From positions 3,013,286 through 3,077,285 of the forward strand of contig NZ_CP024768.1 of assembly GCF_011395035.1 (NCBI RefSeq): DNA of 64,000 bases, given 5' to 3'. Source of the DNA: Pantoea cypripedii. Lineage in GTDB: Bacteria; Pseudomonadota; Gammaproteobacteria; Enterobacterales; Enterobacteriaceae. A program made the position numbers and the translations under genes. Within the stretch, counting starts at the first letter, position 1; each line of letters begins with the position of its first letter. This document shows positions 52,395 to 61,333 of this stretch, piece after piece. The notes under the pieces were generated by a model. The model was given only the letters and a program-made list of their open reading frames with translations, was not told the origin of the DNA and ran no database searches.

Positions 52395-52847
52395 TTAATC
52401 CTTGCGAACGTCAATCAGAACCGGACAGCTGGCACGTTCAATCACGGCAGCACTGACCGAGCCTTTCAGCAGGCGGTTAAACGGTGAAAGATGACGGCGT
52501 CCCATGATGATCATGCTGGCCTGCACCGCCGCCGACTGCGCAACGATGGTTTCCGCCGCCTCACCGGCCAGAATCACCCCTTTGGCCGTCACACCTGCGC
52601 GCAGAATGGGGGCGAGCGCATGGCGCACCACCATTTCCGCGGTATTCTGCTCATCCTTTGCCACCAGAAAATCATCCGGATCTTCACCGGCATCGATTTC
52701 GATCGGTTGATTGCAGGATGAATAAGCGGGATCGACGCAGCACAACACCACGACCTGCGCCTGGTGAGCCAGGGCCTGATCAATGGTAAGGGCGATCACT
52801 TTTTCCGCCACCGGAGAGTTATCTATGGCCATCAGCAAGGTTTTCAT
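52395..52847 (-). CDS. Universal stress protein (UspA family)
   Basis: Single-domain Usp of 150 aa. MKTLLMAIDNSPVAEKVIALTIDQA is the typical first strand and helix. The ATP-binding loop reads MGRRHLSPFNRLLKGSVSAAVIERASCPVLIDVR, close to the G-2x-G-9x-G(S/T) pattern, with Arg in place of the second Gly, so nucleotide binding is uncertain. It lies 6 bp after an IclR gene and 10 bp before a membrane protein, all on the minus strand; the three may form one unit. Confidence 0.9.
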   Translation of the reverse strand: MKTLLMAIDNSPVAEKVIALTIDQALAHQAQVVVLCCVDPAYSSCNQPIEIDAGEDPDDFLVAKDEQNTAEMVVRHALAPILRAGVTAKGVILAGEAAETIVAQSAAVQASMIIMGRRHLSPFNRLLKGSVSAAVIERASCPVLIDVRKD

Positions 52848-52853
52848 TTGTGG

Positions 52854-53639
52854 TTATCCTTCAACAGCGGTCATTTTGCCAATTTCGCGGGTCAGCGCTT
52901 CTTTACACTTCAGGATTTCCTCACAATAACGCGTTTCATGTTTACGGAAACGCGCTGTTGGCACCAGTAGTGAGATAGAAAAACGTCCAAATAAAGTATC
53001 GATCGCCACCGCCATGGTGGAGATGCCTTCCAGCGTCTCACCACGATCGTAGGAAAAGCCGGTTTTACGGACTTCACCAATCAGCTCCAGCAATTGCGGC
53101 AGCGTTTTTATCGTCATTTCGGTCAGTTCTTTATAAGCCTCACCGACAATAACCCGTACATCATCATCGCTCTCCAGCGCCAGCAGGGCACGTCCACCCG
53201 AAGTGCTGTAAAGCGGCAGATTCAGTCCCATGCGGGGCACCACGCGCAGTTCGCGCGAAGCCACCACATAATGGACGATAGCCAATTGCGTACCGCTGGC
53301 ACGCGCCAGTGAAACGGTTTCATTAGTATCGGCAGAAAGTTGTTCAAGGAAGGGGCGCACCACTTCAACCACGTCGCTATGCACACTGGAGATCAGTTTC
53401 AGCAACGCTGGCCCGAGCCGCAAGCCACCCGCACCGCTGCTGCGCACCAGTTGGGCGTTATCCAGCGCGGCGATAATGCGTTGCACCGTTGAGCGCGGTA
53501 AATCCACCGCCTGAGCGATCTCCCCCAGGCTCATACCGCCGGGATGCTCACCCAGAGCATTTAAAATTTTTGCCGCGCGGGCAATGACCTGAATGCCGCC
53601 CGCTTTTTCATCCTCACGGCAGGAGGGGAGTTCAACCAT
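52854..53639 (-). CDS. IclR-family transcriptional regulator
   Basis: Regulator of 261 aa. The N-terminal winged helix (about residues 14-78: GIQVIARAAKILNALGEHPGGMSLGEIAQAVDLPRSTVQRIIAAL) is followed by the IclR effector domain (about 80-255, with RELRVVPRMGLNLPLYSTSGGRALLA and YDRGETLEGISTMAVAI). Divergent from an MFS/HlyD pump. Two palindromic operators in the 146-bp spacer fit repression of the pump and self-control. Effector unknown; many IclR proteins sense aromatic or organic acids. Confidence 0.92.
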   Translation of the reverse strand: MVELPSCREDEKAGGIQVIARAAKILNALGEHPGGMSLGEIAQAVDLPRSTVQRIIAALDNAQLVRSSGAGGLRLGPALLKLISSVHSDVVEVVRPFLEQLSADTNETVSLARASGTQLAIVHYVVASRELRVVPRMGLNLPLYSTSGGRALLALESDDDVRVIVGEAYKELTEMTIKTLPQLLELIGEVRKTGFSYDRGETLEGISTMAVAIDTLFGRFSISLLVPTARFRKHETRYCEEILKCKEALTREIGKMTAVEG

Positions 53640-53695
53640 AGTTCGTTCCTTTGTGGCCTGGCCTACTGTAGCGCGATTACCGCACTTTTACACCC

Positions 53696-53714
53696 TGTAT
53701 CACATTGCAATACA
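53696..53714. promoter_or_regulatory. Palindromic operator 1 between iclR-type gene and pump
   Basis: TGTATCACATTGCAATACA, an inverted repeat TGTAT-N9-ATACA with extra symmetry inside. It differs from operator 2 at one base. Centre 66 bp from the IclR start and 81 bp from the MFS start. Confidence 0.8.
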
Positions 53715-53739
53715 ACATACCGGGATGTAAGATGCGAGC

Positions 53740-53758
53740 TGTATCACATCGCAATACA
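53740..53758. promoter_or_regulatory. Palindromic operator 2 between iclR-type gene and pump
   Basis: TGTATCACATCGCAATACA, the near-copy of operator 1, with centres 44 bp (about four helical turns) apart. Centre 37 bp upstream of the MFS ATG, where a bound repressor would block the pump promoter. Confidence 0.8.
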
Positions 53759-53785
53759 CTGCATCAACATAACGAGATTCCTGCT

Positions 53786-55387
53786 ATGAACGCCCAGCCT
53801 GCAGCGGCGCCGGCACCTCATCCTTTTACCCTGCGCCTCGCGCTCGGTCTGGTGGGGGTCCTGATTGCCGCACTCACCTCCGGTTTAAACGATCGCGTCA
53901 CCGATATTGCGCTGGCGGATATTCGTGCGGCCATCGGCATCAGTTACGATCAGGGTAGCTGGATTATTTCCGCCTATCAGGCTGCCGAAGTGGCCGCGAT
54001 GATGATCGCCCCCTGGCTTGCGGTGACCTTCTCGTTACGTCGTTTTGCACTGACGGTGTCAGCAGGCTTTATGCTTACCGGTCTTCTGTTACCCCTGCTG
54101 CCCAATGCCACGCTGTTTATCACCCTGCGTGTCATTCAGGGATTATTCGGCGGCGCGCTGCCCCCGTTGCTGATGACGGTAGCGCTACGCTTTTTACCTC
54201 CGCCGATCAAACTTTACGGCCTCGGTGCTTACGCACTGACTGCCACCTTCGGCCCCAATCTCGCCGCCACCCTCGCTGCCTTCTGGACCGATGACGTCAG
54301 CTGGATGTTTGTGTTCTGGCAGATTGTCCCCTCCATGCTGGTCGCCATGCTGCTGATTGGCTGGGGCCTGCCGCAGGATCCCCTGCGCTTCGAGCGTTTC
54401 CGGCAGATGGATCTGTTCGGCATGCTCACCGGTTGTAGCGGCATTGCTATGCTGGTGCTGGCGCTGACCCAGGGAGAACGGCTGGACTGGCTCAGTTCAC
54501 CGTTAATCATCGCGCTATTATTCAGCGCAGCGGCATTGCTGATTGTGTTCTTTATTAATGAATGGTTTCACCCGCTCCCCCTCTTTAAGTTGCAGATGCT
54601 GCTGCGGCGCAATCTGGCGCACGGTCTGCTGGCGCTGGCGGGCGTGCTGATTTTGTCACTGTCCGGCTCTGCCCTGCCCTCTGCCTACTTCGGCCAGATT
54701 GAAGGTTTCCGCACCCTGCAATTCGCGCCGCTGGCGCTGACGGTGGGTTTGCCGCAGTTGCTGATCGCACCGTTGATTGCCGCCCTGCTGAATATCCGCT
54801 GGATTGACTGCCGCTGGATGCTGACGGCTGGCGTGGCGCTGCTGGTCATTTCCTGCCTGATGGGCATGCAGGTAACCACCGACTGGGGACGTCAGAATTT
54901 CTGGCTGATACAAATTTTGCAGGCTTTTGGTCAGCCGATGGTGATTTTGCCGGTGCTGATGAGCGCCACCAGCGTCGTCGCACCGCCGGAAGGTCCGTTT
55001 GCCTCGGCGATGTTCAACACCGTCCGTGGATTCTCCAGCGTCGCCGCCAGTACCCTGGTGGAGTGGTTTATCAGCCATCGCGAACAGTTTCATTCCAATA
55101 TCCTGGTGGGGAATGCCGCCAGCCATTCCTGGCTGATGACCGCGCCAACCAGCGCCCTGGCCAGCAGCAGTTTTCCGTTACTCCCCGATGGCAGCGCCAG
55201 CAGCAGCGAAAACCTGAGTGGTTTCGCCAGCCTGCTTAAACATCAGGCGATGGTGCTGAGCCTGAGCGACAGCTATCTGATGTTGATCGGCTTCGCCGCG
55301 CTGATGCTGTTGCTTACCGCCTGGCTGCCGAAACGTGTCTGGCCGCCACAAACCCTGATTCAACCTGTTACAAACACGTCGAGATAA
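53786..55387 (+). CDS. DHA2-type MFS efflux transporter (EmrB-like)
   Basis: Major facilitator of 533 aa with about 14 helices, the DHA2 layout. SGLNDRVTDIALADIRAAIGISYDQGSWIISAYQAAEVAAM (about residues 35-75) covers helix 1 and the conserved loop. It is not the closest form of EmrB, so specificity may differ. It is followed 5 bp later by an HlyD-type adaptor. Together they should form a three-part pump with a TolC-like channel encoded elsewhere. Probably repressed by the divergent IclR protein. Confidence 0.9.
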   Translation: MNAQPAAAPAPHPFTLRLALGLVGVLIAALTSGLNDRVTDIALADIRAAIGISYDQGSWIISAYQAAEVAAMMIAPWLAVTFSLRRFALTVSAGFMLTGLLLPLLPNATLFITLRVIQGLFGGALPPLLMTVALRFLPPPIKLYGLGAYALTATFGPNLAATLAAFWTDDVSWMFVFWQIVPSMLVAMLLIGWGLPQDPLRFERFRQMDLFGMLTGCSGIAMLVLALTQGERLDWLSSPLIIALLFSAAALLIVFFINEWFHPLPLFKLQMLLRRNLAHGLLALAGVLILSLSGSALPSAYFGQIEGFRTLQFAPLALTVGLPQLLIAPLIAALLNIRWIDCRWMLTAGVALLVISCLMGMQVTTDWGRQNFWLIQILQAFGQPMVILPVLMSATSVVAPPEGPFASAMFNTVRGFSSVAASTLVEWFISHREQFHSNILVGNAASHSWLMTAPTSALASSSFPLLPDGSASSSENLSGFASLLKHQAMVLSLSDSYLMLIGFAALMLLLTAWLPKRVWPPQTLIQPVTNTSR

Positions 55388-55392
55388 ATGAT

Positions 55393-56421
55393 ATGCGTGC
55401 TTTTGCTCTGAAGAGAACGGTGCTGCTGAGCGCCTTATTGCTGCTGTTGCTGGTGATGGCCTTTTTTGTCTGGTCGGCAATGACCCGCAACGATCATCAA
55501 ACCGATGATGCTTACGTCAACGCCGACTACACGCTGGTGGCACCGAAAGTCTCTGGCTATATCGCCAGCGTCAATGTCCAGGATAACCAGCGCGTCAAAG
55601 CCGGGGAACTGCTGGCCACACTGGACGATCGTGATTACCGCGTGGCACTGGAAACCGCCAAAGCCAATCTGGAAGTAAGCGAGGCCAAACGTCTGAGCAG
55701 CCAGGCGCAGCTGGAGCAGCAGCAATCCACCATCGACCAGGCTAAAGCCACGCTGGCGGCCAGCCAGGCTTCAGCGCAGTACGCCGGACAGAGTGCTGCC
55801 CGCTACGACAGCCTGTATAAAAGCGGCACCATCGCGGCCGACGAGCAGCAAAAAGCGTCGTCAACCCAGCGTTCTGCCGCCGCCACGGTGCGCCAGAGCG
55901 AAGCGGCTCTCGCCGCATCGGTCAAGGAGGTGGGAGTGTTGCAGGCCGCATTGCGTCAGGCTGAAGCGGATGTCAGCGCCGCCCAGGCCAGTGTCGACCA
56001 GGCGCAGTTAAACCTGTCTTACACGCGCATCGTCGCACCGGTTGATGGCATGGTTGGACAGCGTTCGGTGCGTCTCGGGGCCTATGTCACGGCGGGTACC
56101 CGTTTGCTGGCAGTGGTACCGTTGCAGCAAACCTATATCACAGCTAATTTTCTGGAAACGCAGTTGACAGATGTTCACCCAGGTCAGCCGGTGACGGTGC
56201 GGGTGGATGCCCTGCCCGGCAAAACGTTTTCTGGTCACGTTGACAGCATCGCTCCCGCGACGGGAGCCACCTTTTCCGCCATTTCGCCGGATAACGCCAC
56301 TGGCAACTATACTAAGGTGATTCAGCGTCTGCCGGTGAAAATCGTGCTGGATCCGAACCAATCCGATCTGGCGCAATTACGGGTAGGAATGTCGGCGATC
56401 CCGGAAATTGAGGTGCGGTAA
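55393..56421 (+). CDS. HlyD-family membrane fusion protein (EmrA-like)
   Basis: Periplasmic adaptor of 342 aa. One N-terminal membrane helix (about 8-28) is followed by a split lipoyl domain (TDDAYVNADYTLVAPKVSGYIASV) and a long alpha-hairpin (about 85-200, rich in Ala, Gln and Glu). The second lipoyl half (LSYTRIVAPVDGMVGQRSVRLGAYVTAG) and a beta-barrel domain complete it. Cotranscribed with the MFS gene. Substrates unknown. Confidence 0.92.
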   Translation: MRAFALKRTVLLSALLLLLLVMAFFVWSAMTRNDHQTDDAYVNADYTLVAPKVSGYIASVNVQDNQRVKAGELLATLDDRDYRVALETAKANLEVSEAKRLSSQAQLEQQQSTIDQAKATLAASQASAQYAGQSAARYDSLYKSGTIAADEQQKASSTQRSAAATVRQSEAALAASVKEVGVLQAALRQAEADVSAAQASVDQAQLNLSYTRIVAPVDGMVGQRSVRLGAYVTAGTRLLAVVPLQQTYITANFLETQLTDVHPGQPVTVRVDALPGKTFSGHVDSIAPATGATFSAISPDNATGNYTKVIQRLPVKIVLDPNQSDLAQLRVGMSAIPEIEVR

Positions 56422-56622
56422 AAACGTGATAAATATCTCAGATCCGATCACTTTCTTTTCGGAAAGATTACGCGTAAATTAGCGTTCGATCCTGTTCTGA
56501 GTTTGCTCTGGACGACCTGAGAGAAAAGCGTGCGGCGGTTATGAACTTCACCTTTCTCTTATTCTGTCGCGTTACGCTGGCCTGGGATCGCCATCGTCGT
56601 AACCGCTCAGAGGAGTTGTTGT

Positions 56623-56694
56623 GTGAAATACGCTTTGATGGGAATCTCTTTTTTCCTGTTAATCTGGGTCGGCACCTTCGTGCTGATGCTATAG
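56623..56694 (+). CDS. ypdK: Small membrane protein YpdK (23 aa)
   Basis: A 23-codon gene starting at GTG, after AGAGGAGTTGTT. Residues KYALMGISFF and IWVGTFVLML parallel E. coli YpdK (KYFFMGISF, VWAGTFALMI), with the same length and the same position next to alaC. One transmembrane helix. Function unknown; the E. coli protein is membrane-located. Too short for usual gene finders. Confidence 0.82.
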   Translation: MKYALMGISFFLLIWVGTFVLML

Positions 56695-56711
56695 AGCCAC
56701 CAGAAAGTCAT

Positions 56712-56737
56712 AAAGGGCGACAACACTGTCGCCCTTT
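56712..56737. terminator. Terminator between ypdK and alaC
   Basis: Eleven-bp stem AAAGGGCGACA (56712-56722) with TGTCGCCCTTT (56727-56737) and an ACAC loop. It lies between convergent genes; T-rich bases flank both ends (TTTG on plus, TTTATGACTTTC on minus). Confidence 0.8.
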
Positions 56738-56748
56738 GCTCAAAAATT

Positions 56749-57981
56749 CTACTCTTCTTCTGTTACCTTCAACGTTCCCGGCAAAATACCATCCGCACGA
56801 AACATCGCTTTAATGCCGCGCACCGCCTGACGAATACGGTCACTGTTTTCAATCAGTGCGAAACGCACATGAGTATCGCCGTAATCACCAAAGCCGATAC
56901 CCGGTGACACGCACACTTTAGCTTCCTGTAGCAGCAGTTTGGCAAACTCCAGCGAACCGAGATGCGCATAGTGGTCAGGTATTTTCGCCCAGACATACAT
57001 GGAGGCTTTTGGCATCTCCACCATCCAGCCCGCTTCATGCAGTCCTTTCACCAGCACATCACGACGGCGTTTATATTGCTCGGCGATGTCGCGAACGCAT
57101 TGCTGATCGCCTTCCAGCGCAGCAATCGCCGCCACCTGCAACGGTGTAAAGGTGCCGTAGTCATGGTAACTCTTGATACGTGCCAGCGCCGCCACCAGCT
57201 CTTTGTTGCCGACCATGAAGCCGATACGCCAGCCCGCCATATTGTAGCTTTTCGACAGGGTGAAAAACTCCACCGCCACATCACGAGCACCCGGCACCTG
57301 CATGATAGACGGGGCTTTCCAGCCATCGTAAACAATGTCGGCATAGGCCAGATCGTGGATAACCAGCACGTTGTATTGCTTCGCCAGCGCAATTACCCGC
57401 TCGAAGAAGTCCAGCTCGACGCACTGCGCGGTTGGATTCGACGGGAAGCCGAGGATCATCATCTTCGGTTTCGGGTAGCTTTCGCGAATCGCGCGTTCCA
57501 GTTCGTTAAAGAAATCGACGCCCGCTACCAGCGGCACAGAACGGACCTGTGCACCGGCAATCACCGCGCCGTAGATATGAATGGGATAACTGGGATTCGG
57601 CACCAGCACGGTGTCGCCATGGTCGAGCGTCGCCAGCATCAGATGCGCCAGCCCCTCTTTCGAACCGATGGTAACAATGGCTTCGGACTCCGGATCGATA
57701 TCCACCTGATAGCGGTCCGCATACCAGCGCGAAATAGCACGACGCAGACGCGGAATACCTTTGGAGGTGGAGTAACCATGGGTGTCGTCACGCTGCGCCA
57801 CCTGGCACAACTTTTCCACGATATGCGGCGGCGTAGGGCCGTCCGGGTTCCCCATCGAAAAATCGATGATGTCTTCGCCGCGCCGACGCGCAGCCATCTT
57901 CAATTCAGCGGTGATGTTAAAAACGTAAGGGGGAAGGCGTTCAATACGGGAAAAACGACGGGGTGTGCTGTTATCAGCCAT
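56749..57981 (-). CDS. alaC: Alanine transaminase AlaC
   Basis: PLP-dependent aminotransferase of 410 aa that makes alanine from pyruvate and glutamate. The fold-type I features are visible: GYSTSKGIPRLRRAISRWY, NPSYPIHIYGAVIAGAQV, FPSNPTAQCVE, DLAYADIVYDG and the Schiff-base lysine in TLSKSYNMAGWRIGF. It matches E. coli AlaC (YfdZ). Convergent with ypdK. Confidence 0.96.
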   Translation of the reverse strand: MADNSTPRRFSRIERLPPYVFNITAELKMAARRRGEDIIDFSMGNPDGPTPPHIVEKLCQVAQRDDTHGYSTSKGIPRLRRAISRWYADRYQVDIDPESEAIVTIGSKEGLAHLMLATLDHGDTVLVPNPSYPIHIYGAVIAGAQVRSVPLVAGVDFFNELERAIRESYPKPKMMILGFPSNPTAQCVELDFFERVIALAKQYNVLVIHDLAYADIVYDGWKAPSIMQVPGARDVAVEFFTLSKSYNMAGWRIGFMVGNKELVAALARIKSYHDYGTFTPLQVAAIAALEGDQQCVRDIAEQYKRRRDVLVKGLHEAGWMVEMPKASMYVWAKIPDHYAHLGSLEFAKLLLQEAKVCVSPGIGFGDYGDTHVRFALIENSDRIRQAVRGIKAMFRADGILPGTLKVTEEE

Positions 57982-58099
57982 GATGTCCTCTGGAGTACGT
58001 TAGCGCCCGGACCGTCCGAGCGACGTGGGTCACTGCTGTGACCGAACCAAGAACATAACGCGGCGATAACCGGATTGTCGAGCGCCGAAGATAATTTTT

Positions 58100-58624
58100 T
58101 TATTTTTGTGGATTCAGGCGGCCGAACACCCAATCGTTTACCCATTGGCCATTTAGCAGATAATTATCCCGCAGAATCCCCTCCAGCGCGAAATCATTCT
58201 TCTCCAGAATGCGTCGTGACGGCCAATTCCCCTCCACCACCAGCGCTTTTAGTTTATGAAATTCCGCCTGGAACAAAAACGTGCACAGCGCGCCCAACGC
58301 CTCACTGCCATAACCCTGCCCGGTGAAGCGGTGCAACATCATGTAACCGACTTCAGCCTGGCGATTTGGCTCCCATTCGGGGTTACAACCAAACAAGCCG
58401 ATGGCCTCTCCGCTGTCGCGCAGACGGGCGACCAGGCACAGCATATGAAAACTGGTGACCAGCCAGGGGGCAAGACGTTCGGTAAAGCGCTGCCGGATAT
58501 CCTCCTCGTCGGGGATCTCACTGACCCAGGTCATGGTCGCGGCATCTTCGTGGACCGCTTTAAAGATCTGCCAGTCTTCCGGTTGCAACCGGCTGAGGGT
58601 CAAACGAGCAGTGACTAATTGCAT
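58100..58624 (-). CDS. GNAT-family N-acetyltransferase
   Basis: Acetyltransferase of 174 aa of the RimJ/RimL-like type. MQLVTARLTLSRLQPEDWQIF is the usual N-terminus; acetyl-CoA contacts lie in the RFTGQGYGSEALGALCTFLF loop, and WPSRRILEKNDFALEGILRDNY is the C-terminal signature. Start at 58624 matches the family; a longer frame adds 21 unrelated residues. Substrate unknown. Lies between alaC and ypdA, divergent from ypdA. Confidence 0.9.
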   Translation of the reverse strand: MQLVTARLTLSRLQPEDWQIFKAVHEDAATMTWVSEIPDEEDIRQRFTERLAPWLVTSFHMLCLVARLRDSGEAIGLFGCNPEWEPNRQAEVGYMMLHRFTGQGYGSEALGALCTFLFQAEFHKLKALVVEGNWPSRRILEKNDFALEGILRDNYLLNGQWVNDWVFGRLNPQK

Positions 58625-58856
58625 GGTTACACTCCGAAAAAGGCTTAGGCCAACATAACAAACCGGACCAGTGACCGGAAGTCGCAACTACCGGGAAAAG
58701 ATAATCCTCTTTTTAGCACTCAGGATTTCCTCTTTTTGTTTTCTGGCCGTTAAAAATTGATCCTGGCCATAAGAAGTGCCCGGAGCCTGCCAGGGCGCTG
58801 GCAGATCTCGATCACATTTTTTATCATAGCCCTAACCCTTTTTCGTTAGCGACGAG

Positions 58857-60572
58857 ATGCCTGTGCCCTCTCACTTTGACATGCTGCTGGCGGTTTTTGA
58901 CCGCGCCGCACTGATGCTGATTTGCCTGTTTTTCCTCACCCGTACCCGGGCGTTTCGCCAGCTGTTGCAAAAAGATGAGCACTCGCGTCAGGAAAAAGTG
59001 GTGGTGACGGCAATCTTCTCGCTGTTTGCGCTGTTCAGCACCTGGTCAGGTATTGATGTCGATGGTTCACTGCTTAATGTGCGCGTGATTGCGGTGATGT
59101 CGGGTGGCATCTTATTTGGCCCCTGGGTGGGCATCGCCACGGGCGTTATTGCCGGATTACACCGCTTTCTGATTGATATTCATGGCATTACTTCGATTCC
59201 CTGTCTGATCACCAGCATCATTGCCGGTATCGCCTCAGGGGCGATTAATCGCCGGGTCAGCAAGGAGCAGCGCTGGCGTGCGGGTATTCTCGGTGGCATG
59301 TTGTGTGAAACCCTGACCATGCTGTTGATTGTGCTGTGGGCCAGACCGATGTCGCTCGGTCTCGATATTGTTTCCGAGATTGCACTGCCGATGATCCTGG
59401 GCGCATCCAGCATCGGGTTAATCGTACTGCTGGTGCAGAGCGTTGAAGGGGAAAAAGAGGCGATTGCGGCCCGCCAGGCCAAGCTGGCGCTGGAGATTGC
59501 TAACAAAACGCTGCCGCTGTTTCGCCAGGTCAACAGCGATTCATTGCACCAGATTTGCGACATCATACGCAGCGAAATTCATGCGGATGCGGTGGCGATC
59601 ACCAATACCAAACAGATTCTTGCCTACGTCGGCTATGGCGAAGAAAACTATCACGATGGGGATGACGGCCTCAGCCCCACCACCGCCCAGGCGATCACCA
59701 GCCGAAAAATTATCATCAAGAATAATGACGAAGCGCACCGAACCAAAGATATCCACTCGATGCTGGTTATTCCCCTTTGGGAAAAAGGGGAAGTCACCGG
59801 GACGCTAAAAATCTATTATCGTCGCGCGCATCGCATCACCGGATCGCTGAAAGAGATGGCGGTTGGCCTGTCGCAAATCATCTCCACCCAGCTGGAAGTG
59901 TCGCGTGCTGAGCAGCTGCGTGAGATGGCAAACAAAGCTGAGCTGCGCGCGTTACAAAGCAAGATCAACCCGCATTTCCTGTTTAACGCGCTGAACGCAA
60001 TCTCCGCCTCGATTCGCCTCAATCCCGATACCGCCCGGCAACTGGTGATCAATTTGTCACGCTACCTGCGCTATAACCTGGAACTGAATGATGACGAACC
60101 TATCGATATCAAGAAAGAGCTGTGGCAGGTGAAGGATTATATCGCGATCGAACAGGCACGTTTCGGTGACAAACTGTCGATGATTTACGATGTCGATGAA
60201 GATCTGCATTTCACCCTGCCCAGCCTGCTGATCCAGCCACTGGTGGAGAATGCCATTGTGCACGGCATTCAGCCCTGCCGTGGTAAAGGGGTGGTCACGC
60301 TCAGCGTGAAAGACCTGGGCGACCAGGTGCGCGTGTCAGTGCGTGATACCGGAGCCGGCATTAGCGACGACGTGATGGCGCGCGTGGCGCGTGACGAAAT
60401 GCCCGGTAATAAAATCGGCCTGCTTAATGTGCATCATCGGGTGAAACTGCTTTCCGGCCAGGGATTAACCATCGTGCGTCATCAGCCCGGCACCGAAATT
60501 TCCTTTACCCTTAGCAAAAATGGCCACCGGTTGCCCACACCGCTTGTCAGCCAGACGGAAACCTCAGCGTGA
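58857..60572 (+). CDS. ypdA: Pyruvate-responsive sensor histidine kinase YpdA
   Basis: LytS-type sensor kinase of 571 aa. The 5TM-LYT membrane part (about residues 10-195, with TWSGIDVDGSLLNVRVIAVMSGGILFGPWVGIATGVIAG) is followed by a GAF domain (about 210-350). The kinase core has phospho-acceptor His373 in ALQSKINPHFLFNALNAIS and the ATPase motifs PLVENAIVHGI and IGLLNVHHRV. It is highly similar to E. coli YpdA, which senses external pyruvate. Overlaps ypdB by 4 nt. Confidence 0.96.
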   Translation: MPVPSHFDMLLAVFDRAALMLICLFFLTRTRAFRQLLQKDEHSRQEKVVVTAIFSLFALFSTWSGIDVDGSLLNVRVIAVMSGGILFGPWVGIATGVIAGLHRFLIDIHGITSIPCLITSIIAGIASGAINRRVSKEQRWRAGILGGMLCETLTMLLIVLWARPMSLGLDIVSEIALPMILGASSIGLIVLLVQSVEGEKEAIAARQAKLALEIANKTLPLFRQVNSDSLHQICDIIRSEIHADAVAITNTKQILAYVGYGEENYHDGDDGLSPTTAQAITSRKIIIKNNDEAHRTKDIHSMLVIPLWEKGEVTGTLKIYYRRAHRITGSLKEMAVGLSQIISTQLEVSRAEQLREMANKAELRALQSKINPHFLFNALNAISASIRLNPDTARQLVINLSRYLRYNLELNDDEPIDIKKELWQVKDYIAIEQARFGDKLSMIYDVDEDLHFTLPSLLIQPLVENAIVHGIQPCRGKGVVTLSVKDLGDQVRVSVRDTGAGISDDVMARVARDEMPGNKIGLLNVHHRVKLLSGQGLTIVRHQPGTEISFTLSKNGHRLPTPLVSQTETSA

Positions 60573-61297
60573 AAGCCATCATTGTCGAAGACGAGTTTCT
60601 GGCGCAGCAGGAGCTGAGCTGGATGATTCAGCATCATAGCCAGATCAGCATTGAAGCCTGTTTTGATGACGGTCTGGAAGTGCTGAAATATCTGCAAAAC
60701 CATCGTGTCGATGTCATTTTCCTCGACATCAATATCCCGTCACTGGATGGCATGTTGCTGGCGCAAAACATTAATCAGTTCGCGCACAAACCGTTGATCG
60801 TGTTTATCACCGCCTGGAAAGAACATGCGGTGGAAGCCTTCGAGCTGGAAGCCTTTGACTACATTCTGAAGCCGTATCACGAGTCGCGCATTATCACCAT
60901 GCTCAACAAACTGGAAGCCAGCTGGCAACAGCAGCAATCGCCCGCCAGCAATCCGCAATCCAGCGTTCCGCAGACGGTGAATCTGGTAAAAGATGAGCGC
61001 ATCATCGTGACCGACATCAACGATATTTATTATGTCGAAGCGCACGAGAAGCTGACGTTCGTTTATACGCGACGTGAAGCCTACGTGATGTCGATGACCA
61101 TCAGTGAGTTTTGCAGCCGTCTGCCCGAATCCGCTTTCTTTCGTTGTCACCGTTCGTACTGCGTCAACCTGAGTAAAATTCGCGAAATCGAACCCTGGTT
61201 TAACAATACCTATCTGGTGAAACTCCGTGATTTGGACGCGCAGGTCCCGGTGAGCCGCAGCAAGGTGAAAGCCTTCCGGCAATTGATGCGTTTGTAA
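60569..61297 (+). CDS. ypdB: LytTR response regulator YpdB
   Basis: Response regulator of 242 aa starting at GTG (GTGA overlap with ypdA). The receiver has VEDEF at residues 6-10, phospho-acceptor Asp53 (IFLDINIPSLDG), Thr in FITAWKEH and Lys in YILKPYHES. The LytTR DNA-binding domain (about 140-240) shows FFRCHRSYCVNLSKIREIEPWFNNTYLVKL. In E. coli YpdB activates yhjX; a matching site precedes yhjX in this window. Confidence 0.96.
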   Translation: MKAIIVEDEFLAQQELSWMIQHHSQISIEACFDDGLEVLKYLQNHRVDVIFLDINIPSLDGMLLAQNINQFAHKPLIVFITAWKEHAVEAFELEAFDYILKPYHESRIITMLNKLEASWQQQQSPASNPQSSVPQTVNLVKDERIIVTDINDIYYVEAHEKLTFVYTRREAYVMSMTISEFCSRLPESAFFRCHRSYCVNLSKIREIEPWFNNTYLVKLRDLDAQVPVSRSKVKAFRQLMRL

Positions 61298-61325
61298 GGC
61301 GAACGACGTCTTCAGCCGTTCGCCT
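61297..61325. terminator. Hairpin between convergent ypdB and glk
   Basis: Nine-bp stem AGGCGAACG (61297-61305) with CGTTCGCCT (61317-61325), starting at the last base of the ypdB stop. No clear U tract on either strand, so the termination role is tentative. Confidence 0.5.
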
Positions 61326-61333
61326 GTGAAGGA

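Noticed and set aside
56541..56813. Plus-strand open frame of 90 codons covering the ypdK region
   Set aside because: It is in another frame from ypdK, runs through the terminator and into alaC, and has no homology signal.
56962..58041. Plus-strand open frame of 359 codons opposite alaC
   Set aside because: Shadow of alaC; Arg/His-rich with no recognisable domain.
58787..58804. CTGCCAG/CTGGCAG inverted repeat upstream of ypdA as an operator
   Set aside because: Short GC-rich inverted repeats are common by chance, and nothing links it to a known regulator.
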